Part shown: piece after piece, positions 1-5,754 of the stretch
Layout: every line of letters begins with the position of its first letter
Numbering within the stretch: the first letter of the stretch is position 1
Source of the DNA: an uncultured Clostridia bacterium
GTDB taxonomy: Bacteria; Bacillota_A; Clostridia; Christensenellales; Aristaeellaceae
DNA: 6,174 bases
Direction: 5' to 3'
NCBI GenBank assembly: GCA_934645275.1
Contig: CAKUDW010000125.1
Span: forward strand, 1-6,174
Position numbers and translations under genes: made by a program
The notes under the pieces: generated by a model
Databases searched by the model: none
What the model was told of the DNA's origin: nothing
What the model saw: only the letters and a program-made list of their open reading frames with translations

Positions 1-131
1 GCGTTGGGCATGTATTTCACATTCAAACCATAGGCCTTGAGCCGCGCCTCGCCGATTTCCAACTCGTGGCGCATGAAATCCTCGCCGAGTATGCCCCTTG
101 AAAGGCTGACGATGCCGATGGTCTTAATCAT
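1..131 (-). CDS. S66 family peptidase (LD-carboxypeptidase / MccF-like), N-terminal part only
   Basis: This is the first 43 codons of a gene that continues beyond the left edge. The visible protein begins MIKTIGIVSLSRG and continues with GEDFMRHELEIGEARL, then GLNVKYMPN. This pattern (short beta strand, S-x-S-R-G loop, then a helix with an RHE..IG..RL pattern and a GL.V..MPNA stretch) is the usual N-terminus of MccF/LD-carboxypeptidase-type S66 serine peptidases in Firmicutes. Family members are cytoplasmic and cleave L,D-peptide bonds in murein peptides or, in the MccF branch, inactivate peptide-nucleotide antibiotics. The catalytic Ser and the Glu-His pair lie further into the protein and are not in the window, so activity cannot be judged. 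The start at 131 is preferred over the in-frame ATG at 140 because AAAGGA lies exactly 8 nt upstream of 131. The gene overlaps the end of the upstream methyltransferase-like gene by 8 nt, suggesting translational coupling. It is the last visible gene of the leftward operon. Confidence 0.8.
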   Translation of the reverse strand, partial: MIKTIGIVSLSRGILGEDFMRHELEIGEARLKAYGLNVKYMPN

Positions 132-741
132 TTTTTTCATCCTTTCGTCTGCCGAGATAGCGCAGCACGCGCCGCTTATAGCGCAGATACGCCTCGCCGA
201 AGGTCGCCGCCATGTATTTTTCCTCCTGCAATATCTGCAGGTGCAGCATGATGACGGCGAACGCGGTCAGAAGCGCCGTGAGCGGATTGAAGAACATCAG
301 CAGCAGGCCGATATACTGAAAATCGAAGCCCAGAAACGCCGGATTGCGGCTGAAAGCGTAGATGCCGCCGGTGACCAGCTGCGTCTTGCCCCGCTCTGGA
401 ATGCCGGCGCGCCAACTGTCGCGCATGCACAGCACGGAGGCCAGAAACAGCATATCGCCCAGCAACGCGATGCACAGGCCGGTAAAGCGCGCGCCCGCAG
501 GCATGCAGTTCCATTTCAGCAGTATGGACGTCAACTGCGCAATCACAACGCCCAGCGTTGCTATGGACATCAGCATTTCCACCGCATGAAGCTGCTTTTC
601 CTTCCTGCGCCCGATTTGGCGGGTCTGAATGCCGCGCCTTTTCTGCGCCAGCATCTTAATAAAATAGATGCCGTAGAAAATGGCCAGCACAAGCAGCGCG
701 TACAAGCGGTAATCGAGCATGACTTCAATGGGATAATTCAT
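124..741 (-). CDS. Isoprenylcysteine carboxyl methyltransferase-like / phospholipid methyltransferase-like membrane protein
   Basis: This is a 205-aa integral membrane protein with about four hydrophobic segments (residues ~10-30, 54-75, 85-106 and 143-170). The C-terminal half carries the family signature: LVTGGIYAFSRNPAFLG at 122-138, followed by QEEKYMAATFGEAY (172-185) and a final Y..Y-type basic stretch. These are the cofactor-binding elements of the ICMT/PEMT superfamily, which transfers a methyl group from S-adenosylmethionine to carboxyl or amine groups at the membrane. The usual His-Pro of the signature is Asn-Pro here, which is common in bacterial homologues. Bacterial members mostly have unknown substrates, so a prenylcysteine substrate should not be assumed. 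An AAAGGA Shine-Dalgarno lies about 10 nt upstream of the ATG. The gene begins 19 nt after the M13 peptidase stop and overlaps the S66 peptidase start by 8 nt, so it is part of the operon. Confidence 0.8.
   Translation of the reverse strand: MNYPIEVMLDYRLYALLVLAIFYGIYFIKMLAQKRRGIQTRQIGRRKEKQLHAVEMLMSIATLGVVIAQLTSILLKWNCMPAGARFTGLCIALLGDMLFLASVLCMRDSWRAGIPERGKTQLVTGGIYAFSRNPAFLGFDFQYIGLLLMFFNPLTALLTAFAVIMLHLQILQEEKYMAATFGEAYLRYKRRVLRYLGRRKDEKND
140..145 (-). promoter_or_regulatory. Ribosome binding site deciding the S66 peptidase start
   Basis: AAAGGA on the minus strand lies 8 nt before the ATG at 131. The alternative in-frame ATG (140-138) overlaps this site and so has no usable Shine-Dalgarno of its own. 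The site sits inside the last codons of the upstream gene. Confidence 0.7.
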
Positions 742-760
742 TCGCGCGGTTTCCTTTCAG

Positions 761-2656
761 TTACCAGACAGACACGCGGCTGTCGGGTTCCGTCCACATG
801 CCGTCGCCGATCTGGATGTCATAGGTGTCGTAGAATTCCGGCAGCGTCTGCAGCACGCGGTTGCAACGCAGCTTGTCCGGCGCATGTACATCCATGGTCG
901 CCAGGTACTGGCGCATCTGCCGCGAAGTGGTGGAAGCCCAGGTGTTCGCAATGGCGCGGAACAACACATCGTAATCGGGCGCGTCCAATCGCTGAGCGGC
1001 TGCTACCACGCAGCGCGCGCTGCCCAAATCCGCCACGTTTTCAGATACGGTCAATTCGCCGCTGCAAACGACGCCTGGGTAAACTTCCTGTCCATCGTAC
1101 CATTCGGCCACTGCCTGGCATTTTTCGCTGAACGCGGCGTAGTCCTGCGCTGTCCACCAGTCGGCGGCGTTGCCGTTTTCATCGAACTTTGCGCCGTTGT
1201 TATCGAAGGCATGGGTGATTTCATGGGCAATGATGTAGCCGATGCCGCCCAGGTTTTCTTCACGGCTTGCATTGACGTCATAGAGCGGGGCTTGCAATAT
1301 GGCGGCGGGGAAGGTAATGTCGTTCGCGCTCGAATCATAGCAGGCGTTTACGGTGAAGGCGTACATCGCCCATTCCGACTTGTCCACTTCCTCCAATTGC
1401 TGCGAAATGTTGTGCGCCAGCGCTGCGCGGCTGATCTGTGCTACATTAGAGAAGAAAGAGCCGCCTTCGGCAGGCGATTTGATTTCGGCATTGTCCAGAT
1501 AGCTGTCCCACTTGTCGGGATAGCCGACCTTGATGCGCATGCAGTCCAGCTTGCGTGCGGCGCGGGCGCGGGTTTCAACGCTCATCCAATCCTGCGCCTG
1601 AATGCGTTTGCGATAGATATCAATAAACTCGCGGATCATCTCTTCCACATCCGCCTTGGCCTCGGGCGAAAAATACGCCTCCGCATAGGCGCGCCCCAGA
1701 TAATCCGCCAGCAGGCTTTGCACTTGCTGCGCGGCGATGGCGTCGTCATCCTGCCGCGCGTCTACGCCGTAGTAGGCCAGCGTGAAGTCGTAGGCCGCAT
1801 CCAGGAATTCTGAATTGAGGCATGCGCCCATGCTGTAAAGCAGCGCCCAGCGCGCAATTACCTTTAGCGTGTCCAAATGTTCATCGTTGAAGAGGGCCGC
1901 TGCCGCGCGCATCGCGCCCACGTCCGTCACCATGATCTTGTCAGCAGGCTGTAGACCGTAGGCCGCGTATACCGCCTGGAGATCCGCGTTCGGGAAGATG
2001 GCCTGAAGCTCATCCAGCGTGAACAGATTATGGATTTTATCCACATTGCCGTAATCCTGCGGCTCGAGCATCTGCTGCGCGATGGCCTGCTCGGCGGCAT
2101 GGACGGTTTCCGCGCCCGAACGTGCCGCCGCTTCGTCCATGCCGGAGAGCGTGAACAACGTGGCAATATAATTCAGATAGGCCGTATTCTGCGCGTCTGT
2201 GCCGTTCAGGTAGAAATTCTTATCCAGCGTGGGCGATACTGCCGAAAATGACACGATATGCTTCGTGGAATCGGTGAGATCGGCGGTCACGCCAAAGCCC
2301 AGCAGCGTTGCCAGACCCAACTCGCGCAGCATCTGTGCGTCTGCCGCCAGCAGCTCGTCGAGTGTCGAAGCGCTGTCAATGGCGTCCAGATAAGGTTGAA
2401 GCGGCGCGATGCCCGTCCCATTGCGGCCTTCCCTGTCCGTTACGCAATCATAGAGCGCCTTGATTTTTGCTTCGGGCGTGCCGGGGGCGGGTTCGTCGGC
2501 AGCAATGTCCTGAATCAGAGCGGCTACCTGTTCGTTGACCGTCAGGCTCAGCCCATAAAACGGTCCATTGATGGAAAGTCCCGCCGGAAGGGTGGATGTA
2601 GTCAGCCAGTCGTGATTGACGGTCGCATAGAAATCATCCTTCAGGTTGCCGCCCAA
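761..2656 (-). CDS. M13 (neprilysin/PepO-like) zinc metallopeptidase, catalytic part of a frameshifted gene
   Basis: These 631 codons cover essentially a whole M13 peptidase domain. It opens with DDFYATVNHDWL (residues 7-18), a typical M13 N-terminal motif. The catalytic elements are all present with neprilysin-like spacing: NACY (437-440) for substrate binding; HEITH (478-482) with zinc ligands His478 and His482 and catalytic Glu479; ENVAD (539-543) with zinc ligand Glu539 and Asp543; and His591 and Arg597 in the C-terminal VHAPDKLRCN segment. It ends in the family's usual GDGMW..PDSRVSVW. Such enzymes cleave short peptides outside the cytoplasm. The M at 2656 is a TTG codon with no Shine-Dalgarno and is almost certainly not a start. 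The frame stays open upstream to 2743 and encodes the missing half of an SLH repeat (LLRPDEAIAAEELNQLIY...), which belongs to the protein beginning at 3119. Removing one G in the run at 2727-2729 joins the two into a protein of about 785 aa. As written, the domain lacks a start and a signal peptide. Confidence 0.85.
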   Translation of the reverse strand: MGGNLKDDFYATVNHDWLTTSTLPAGLSINGPFYGLSLTVNEQVAALIQDIAADEPAPGTPEAKIKALYDCVTDREGRNGTGIAPLQPYLDAIDSASTLDELLAADAQMLRELGLATLLGFGVTADLTDSTKHIVSFSAVSPTLDKNFYLNGTDAQNTAYLNYIATLFTLSGMDEAAARSGAETVHAAEQAIAQQMLEPQDYGNVDKIHNLFTLDELQAIFPNADLQAVYAAYGLQPADKIMVTDVGAMRAAAALFNDEHLDTLKVIARWALLYSMGACLNSEFLDAAYDFTLAYYGVDARQDDDAIAAQQVQSLLADYLGRAYAEAYFSPEAKADVEEMIREFIDIYRKRIQAQDWMSVETRARAARKLDCMRIKVGYPDKWDSYLDNAEIKSPAEGGSFFSNVAQISRAALAHNISQQLEEVDKSEWAMYAFTVNACYDSSANDITFPAAILQAPLYDVNASREENLGGIGYIIAHEITHAFDNNGAKFDENGNAADWWTAQDYAAFSEKCQAVAEWYDGQEVYPGVVCSGELTVSENVADLGSARCVVAAAQRLDAPDYDVLFRAIANTWASTTSRQMRQYLATMDVHAPDKLRCNRVLQTLPEFYDTYDIQIGDGMWTEPDSRVSVW

Positions 2657-2693
2657 CAGCGCGTAGGCACGATAAATCAGCTGGTTGAGCTCT

Positions 2694-3119
2694 TCAGCGG
2701 CAATTGCTTCGTCGGGCCTGAGCAGGCCCGTCCTCGTTTCCGGTCAAAATACCCGAGGTCAGCACTGGCGAAAGCGCCTTTGCCGCCCAGTCGGGAATAT
2801 CCGAAAACGACGTGGCGTCGTCGATCATGCGTGCGGCGTCGCCCACGGGAGCGGGCAGGCCGCCGAAGGCGCGGTCGAGCAGAATCAGCGCCTGCGCACG
2901 GGTGACCGGCGCGGCGGTATCCGGCGCGCCGCCCGGGAAGTCTGCTAGGAGCGTGTCTGCGCTCGCGTCGGGGTTGTAATCATCCGCAGCCGCCAGCAGC
3001 AGATCCACAGCGTCGCCGCAGCTCAGCGCCGCCGCGTCGCTTTCGCCAAGTGCGGGCAGCGCGGTCAGCACCATGCAGAGCGCCAACAACAGCGCCGCAA
3101 TTCTCTTAAATATGTACAT
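2694..3119 (-). CDS. Signal peptide and SLH-type N-terminal region of the M13 peptidase, truncated by frameshift
   Basis: The 141-aa product starts with a clear Sec signal peptide: basic MYIFKR, a hydrophobic core at ~7-22, and probable cleavage near ALPALG-ES (residue 25). After this come one and a half S-layer-homology-like repeats. LLADFPGGAPDT...VTRAQALILLDRAFG (57-86) is the first. FSDIPDWAAKALSPVLTSGI (105-124) followed by LTGNEDG is the first half of the next. SLH modules anchor proteins to secondary cell-wall polymers. The last ten residues (PAQARRSNCR) do not resemble SLH; the proper continuation (LLRPDEAIAAEELNQLIYRAYAL) lies in the next frame and leads straight into the M13 catalytic domain. 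GGAGGA lies 9 nt upstream of the ATG, so the start is firm. The gene begins 21 nt after the MFS transporter stop. The cysteine in the signal peptide is preceded by LAL and does not form a lipobox, so a lipoprotein is unlikely. Confidence 0.8.
   Translation of the reverse strand: MYIFKRIAALLLALCMVLTALPALGESDAAALSCGDAVDLLLAAADDYNPDASADTLLADFPGGAPDTAAPVTRAQALILLDRAFGGLPAPVGDAARMIDDATSFSDIPDWAAKALSPVLTSGILTGNEDGPAQARRSNCR
2713..2730 (-). other. Frameshift site at a perfect GC palindrome in the SLH-M13 peptidase gene
   Basis: On the coding strand the sequence is an 8+8-bp inverted repeat, CGGGCCTG / CAGGCCCG, around a central CT. The SLH frame (codon 131 = GGG at 2729-2727) and the M13 frame (codons GGC CTG CTC from 2728) differ by one extra G here. 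Dropping that G restores continuous SLH homology and a single reading frame of about 785 aa from 3119 to 761. Without the extra G the inverted repeat would have a one-base bulge; with it, the palindrome is perfect. Such a change can come from quasipalindrome-templated mutation or from a sequencing or assembly error at a strong hairpin. The sequence alone does not tell which. Confidence 0.85.
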
Positions 3120-3140
3120 AAGCCTGTATCCTCCAATTCT

Positions 3141-4286
3141 TTAATTCATCATTTTGTAATAGGGGAACGCGCATGCCGCCAACAGCGCGCCGCACAGCGC
3201 GAAGCAGCGCCCCGCACCGAACGCCGCAATCGCCGAAGATGCAAACAGCGATACGATTTCCGCCAGCGATACGCCCACATTCATCATGGACAGCGCCGCC
3301 GCGCGGTTACCGCCCATGTCCAGCCGGTCTACCAGCAGGTTTTGTTCTTCCTCCAGATATAGCCCCGGCAGTTCCAACAGCAGCGGCAGCAGCGCCATCA
3401 ACGGCAGTACCGCAGCCGCGCCATTCAGCAAACCGAACGCAATTAGCGCCGTGCCGCTCAGTGCGCACAGCAGCGCGGGAATCTTCATCCTGCCGCATCG
3501 CTTCAGTCGCCTGACCAGCGGCTCGGCCAGCAGCTGGACCGCAGAATAGACGATGATGATGGCAGACATCCATTCGAGCGCAATGCCGCACGCCTCCAGC
3601 TTTTCCGCATAGAAGAAGTTTACCAGTATCCACGCCACACCGAGCAGCGCCAGCATGGCGGTCAGCAGCAGCGCGCGCCCGCTTGAAAACAGCAGCCTCA
3701 GCTGTGCGCGCGCATTTTGCCGCACAACGATGCGTTTGTCCTCGCGGGGCAGATAAAGCGCACACATCAGTCCCAGCAGCGCCGTCAGCGCCGTGCAGAT
3801 AATCAGTCCTGTAAGTCCCGACAGTTTATAGATTCCGGCATAGGCCGCAGTGCTGACGATGAAGCCTGCCGTGCTGAAATTCGCTGCGCGCGCGGAGCAC
3901 GCGAGGTAGTTTTTCTCGCCACAGACGGCGTAGAGATACGCGCTGCCCGTGCCCGATGAAAAGCATACGGCGGCGCCTTCTACCAGCGCTTCCAGCACGA
4001 ACAGCATTGTCGAACGGCAGAGAAACGCGCCCAGCAACGCCAGCCGCGCCAGCAGCATCAATCCCTGCGATAACTTCAGCGACGCGGCATAGCCGATTTT
4101 ATCGGTGAACCAGCCCGCCGGGATTTCTCCCGAAGCAATCACGCCGGAGAGCAGCGCCTGCAGCAGAAAAAACTGCGCCTCGTTTATACCGGCGCGGGTG
4201 CGCACCAGCAGCGCCACCGGCGCGAAAAACACCAGCCCGCCGAAAAAGCATACGCCATTGTAGGCGGCAAATTCCGACCGCTTCAC
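3141..4286 (-). CDS. Major facilitator superfamily (MFS) transporter
   Basis: This 381-aa protein is dominated by hydrophobic helices, consistent with a compact 12-TM MFS permease in the cytoplasmic membrane. The loop between helices 2 and 3 carries the MFS motif A pattern, GWFTDKIGYAASLKL (residues 58-72). A longer charged central loop (LPREDKRIVVRQNARAQLR, about residues 178-200) separates the two six-helix halves. The second half contains a conserved-looking acidic stretch, LYLEEEQNLLVDRLDMGGNRAA. The substrate cannot be read from sequence. A TetR-controlled operon and relatedness to drug/proton antiporters make efflux more likely than uptake. The start is GTG, with GAGG 7 nt upstream. It overlaps the DUF998 stop codon as GTGA, a 4-nt overlap typical of translational coupling. 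The stop is followed 21 nt later by the SLH-M13 peptidase start. Confidence 0.85.
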   Translation of the reverse strand: MKRSEFAAYNGVCFFGGLVFFAPVALLVRTRAGINEAQFFLLQALLSGVIASGEIPAGWFTDKIGYAASLKLSQGLMLLARLALLGAFLCRSTMLFVLEALVEGAAVCFSSGTGSAYLYAVCGEKNYLACSARAANFSTAGFIVSTAAYAGIYKLSGLTGLIICTALTALLGLMCALYLPREDKRIVVRQNARAQLRLLFSSGRALLLTAMLALLGVAWILVNFFYAEKLEACGIALEWMSAIIIVYSAVQLLAEPLVRRLKRCGRMKIPALLCALSGTALIAFGLLNGAAAVLPLMALLPLLLELPGLYLEEEQNLLVDRLDMGGNRAAALSMMNVGVSLAEIVSLFASSAIAAFGAGRCFALCGALLAACAFPYYKMMN

Positions 4287-4924
4287 CGGCGCGCCTCAAA
4301 TCCGCGAAACAGGTATACGCCCAGCACGGCGTTGAAGATCGTTGCCGCAAACACGCTGAAGCGCTCCGGAATGCCGAAATACGCTGCGGGCAGCGCACCG
4401 GTTCCAATCGCACCCAGCAACATCAACGCAAGCATTGTCGCCGCCCATATCGCCAACGACCGGCAGGCGCGTTCGCGCAGACCGCCCGCAATAATCAGTG
4501 CCAGCGATGCAATCGACAGCAGCACCACCGCTGCGGTTACGACCAGATGCATCATATTTTGAAAGCCATCCGGCAACCCCGCGCCAGAGAGCGGGAACAT
4601 GGCGTAGCCCACGGCCGAGATCCAGTTCATTGCTGCGAACAGATATACGCCTAGTCGCAGCGTCCGGTTGAAATGACACCGTACCTCTAGCGCGCACAGC
4701 GTGCAGCACACCACGCCGCAGGGCATGTACAGCGCGGCCAGCTGGCTCCACAACTGCCTAGATGGCGCACTGTCTGCCGAAAGGTCGCTCACCGCCTGCG
4801 CCATCCAGTTGTAATTGGGATAGGCCAGCGGTGCGAACACCACGGCGGCGGTGTAGGAAAGCAGGCTCGCCATGCCCAGCAGCCCCAACAGCTGAGCGCC
4901 AGTTTTTTTCATGGGTGAATTCAT
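4283..4924 (-). CDS. DUF998 family integral membrane protein
   Basis: The product is about 213 aa and hydrophobic, with roughly six membrane segments. After the first helix comes YPNYNWMAQAVSDLSADSAP (residues 35-54), matching the DUF998 signature (a Y..YN...Q..SDL...AP pattern at the start of the first extracellular loop). The biochemical role of DUF998 is unknown; members often lie next to TetR regulators and transporters. A longer open frame extends to an ATG at 4990, but that would start inside the TetR gene, and the extra 22 residues are polar and unlike the family. The ATG at 4924 gives the expected length, 22 nt after the TetR stop. Its Shine-Dalgarno is poor (GAAGAG only 2 nt away), so the ATG at 4912 is possible. 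The gene ends in a GTGA overlap with the MFS gene. Confidence 0.75.
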   Translation of the reverse strand: MNSPMKKTGAQLLGLLGMASLLSYTAAVVFAPLAYPNYNWMAQAVSDLSADSAPSRQLWSQLAALYMPCGVVCCTLCALEVRCHFNRTLRLGVYLFAAMNWISAVGYAMFPLSGAGLPDGFQNMMHLVVTAAVVLLSIASLALIIAGGLRERACRSLAIWAATMLALMLLGAIGTGALPAAYFGIPERFSVFAATIFNAVLGVYLFRGFEARR

Positions 4925-4946
4925 CTCTCTTCGTCTTTCATGGTTT

Positions 4947-5576
4947 TTACGTACAGGGCAGGGTGAAATTGCGGTAAAACAGCCGCACATGCGCGTCCAG
5001 CCGCTGTAGGCATTCCGCTTCCCTTTCCGGCTGGCGATCGCACACGCCGGTCAACGCGATCATCGGCGAAATATAAGTCAGCGCCAGCGTATCCGGATCC
5101 TCCGGCTTCAACTGCCCTATGCGAATCAGCTGGCGAAACAGGGCGGAATGATAGGTCACCAGCCGCTCGACATAGCGCTCGGTGTACAGCGCCGCCAGCT
5201 CCGGACTGCGGAACTGCTCCAGCGTCATCATCCGGCGGAAACGGCTGACGGTCTCGTCGTGCAGCGGATAGAGGAATATGTCCCGCACGCGCGCTGCCAG
5301 CGTGTCCTCGCTGATGTCGCGAAAGGCCGCCAGATCGTCCTGGCCATGTTCCAGATGCACGAAGCGCTGCGCGACAAATTCGGCATAGCGCCGCGACGAT
5401 TCTGCAACAATTCCATCGAATATTGCGCGCTTGCTCTTATAGTGATTGTAGAGCGACGGCGCCTTGATGCCCACCGCCTGCGCGATCTGTTCTACACTCA
5501 CGGCGTCGTAGCCGTGTTCGGAAAACAGGCGCAACGCTTCCTCCATAATGCGCTGCTTGGTGTCTGTTCGCTTCAT
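4947..5576 (-). CDS. TetR/AcrR family transcriptional regulator
   Basis: This is a 209-aa protein of normal TetR length. Residues 7-53 form the DNA-binding domain: KQRIMEEALRLFSEHGYDAV, then the helix-turn-helix SVEQIAQAVGIKAPSLYNHY, then KSKRAIFDGI. The remainder is a helical ligand-binding and dimerisation domain with no recognisable subfamily signature, so the inducer is unknown. It is the first gene of the leftward operon. AGGG lies 8 nt upstream of the ATG. A palindrome (5587-5604) covers the predicted transcription start and touches the ribosome binding site, and the promoter is a full consensus. This is the layout of an autorepressor that silences its own operon until a ligand binds. 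Control of DUF998, MFS, peptidase and methyltransferase-like genes from the same promoter is inferred from the tight spacing and absence of terminators. Confidence 0.9.
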   Translation of the reverse strand: MKRTDTKQRIMEEALRLFSEHGYDAVSVEQIAQAVGIKAPSLYNHYKSKRAIFDGIVAESSRRYAEFVAQRFVHLEHGQDDLAAFRDISEDTLAARVRDIFLYPLHDETVSRFRRMMTLEQFRSPELAALYTERYVERLVTYHSALFRQLIRIGQLKPEDPDTLALTYISPMIALTGVCDRQPEREAECLQRLDAHVRLFYRNFTLPCT

Positions 5577-5586
5577 AAAATCAGCC

Positions 5587-5604
5587 CTAACTAATATTTG
5601 TTAG
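5587..5604 (-). promoter_or_regulatory. Candidate TetR operator palindrome
   Basis: CTAACAAATATTAGTTAG on the minus strand pairs at eight of nine symmetric positions, with one A-A mismatch six bases in from each end. A second, shifted symmetry (ACTAA / TTAGT, 5590-5594 and 5601-5605) overlaps it. It begins at about +1 of the consensus promoter and extends to the edge of the TetR ribosome binding site, so bound repressor would block transcription initiation. Assignment to the adjacent TetR is by position and form, not by a known motif match. Confidence 0.75.
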
Positions 5605-5609
5605 TGAGA

Positions 5610-5638
5610 ATTATACGCGCGCCGCATAGACCTGTCAA
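5610..5638 (-). promoter_or_regulatory. Consensus sigma-A promoter of the tetR operon
   Basis: On the minus strand TTGACA (5638-5633) and TATAAT (5615-5610) are both exact consensus hexamers, separated by the optimal 17 nt. Transcription should start near 5603, giving a 5' leader of about 27 nt before the TetR start. A promoter this strong suggests the operon is held off by a repressor, consistent with the operator directly downstream. Confidence 0.9.
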
Positions 5639-5670
5639 GCGCAGATTCTGTTTATTTTTCGCACCCTGCG

Positions 5671-5698
5671 TTGACAATCTGTGAATTCAGTGTATTGT
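5671..5698 (+). promoter_or_regulatory. Probable promoter of the alcohol dehydrogenase gene
   Basis: TTGACA (5671-5676) is an exact -35 hexamer. The best -10 at acceptable spacing is TATTGT (5693-5698, 16 nt away), which is only a partial match. AT-rich alternatives just downstream (TATATT, TATTAT within 5698-5705) would need spacers over 20 nt. An 8-bp palindrome, TGAATTCA (5682-5689), lies between the two hexamers. The weak -10 may mean an activator is needed or that the true -10 differs. Confidence 0.5.
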
Positions 5699-5710
5699 AT
5701 ATTATAGAAG

Positions 5711-5721
5711 GTACAAAGTAC
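5711..5721 (+). repeat. Short inverted repeat GTAC-AAA-GTAC upstream of the alcohol dehydrogenase
   Basis: GTACAAAGTAC is a perfect 4+4 inverted repeat with a 3-nt centre, placed downstream of the candidate -10 and 34 nt before the alcohol dehydrogenase start. It would lie in the early transcribed leader, where a repressor site is possible. It is short enough to occur by chance. Confidence 0.25.
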
Positions 5722-5754
5722 TTGATTCTTTAATATAGAAAGGTGGCAGATGCA

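Noticed and set aside
138..140. ATG at 140 as the S66 peptidase start
   Set aside because: It overlaps the AAAGGA site that is ideally spaced for the ATG at 131, and has no ribosome binding site of its own.
37..1131. Long open frame of 364 codons on the plus strand
   Set aside because: It lies antisense across the S66, methyltransferase and M13 genes, has Arg/His/Gln/Cys-rich low-quality composition and no family resemblance. It is a GC-rich shadow of real genes.
884..1813. Plus-strand open frame of 309 codons inside the M13 gene
   Set aside because: It is the antisense shadow of a catalytic domain whose HEITH, ENVAD and NACY motifs fix the true frame on the other strand.
2654..2656. TTG at 2656 as a true start for an independent M13 peptidase
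   Set aside because: There is no Shine-Dalgarno, and the same frame upstream encodes SLH sequence continuous with the gene starting at 3119. The protein would also lack its signal peptide.
2713..2730. The GC palindrome as a transcription terminator
   Set aside because: No T-run follows on either strand, and it lies within coding sequence.
2720..2735. Programmed ribosomal frameshifting joining the SLH and M13 parts
   Set aside because: A +1 shift would be needed, with no known slippery sequence or stop codon at the shift point; the first stop in the SLH frame is about 30 nt later. A mutation or sequencing error is simpler.
2258..2905. Plus-strand open frame of 215 codons over the frameshift region
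   Set aside because: It is antisense to the M13 and SLH coding regions, with an Arg-rich tail and no recognisable domain.
3060..3119. Lipoprotein signal in the SLH-M13 N-terminus
   Set aside because: The cysteine is preceded by LAL, not by a small residue as a lipobox requires, and a normal signal peptidase I site follows.
4988..4990. ATG at 4990 as the DUF998 start
   Set aside because: It would overlap the TetR gene by over 40 nt and add 22 polar residues not typical of the family.
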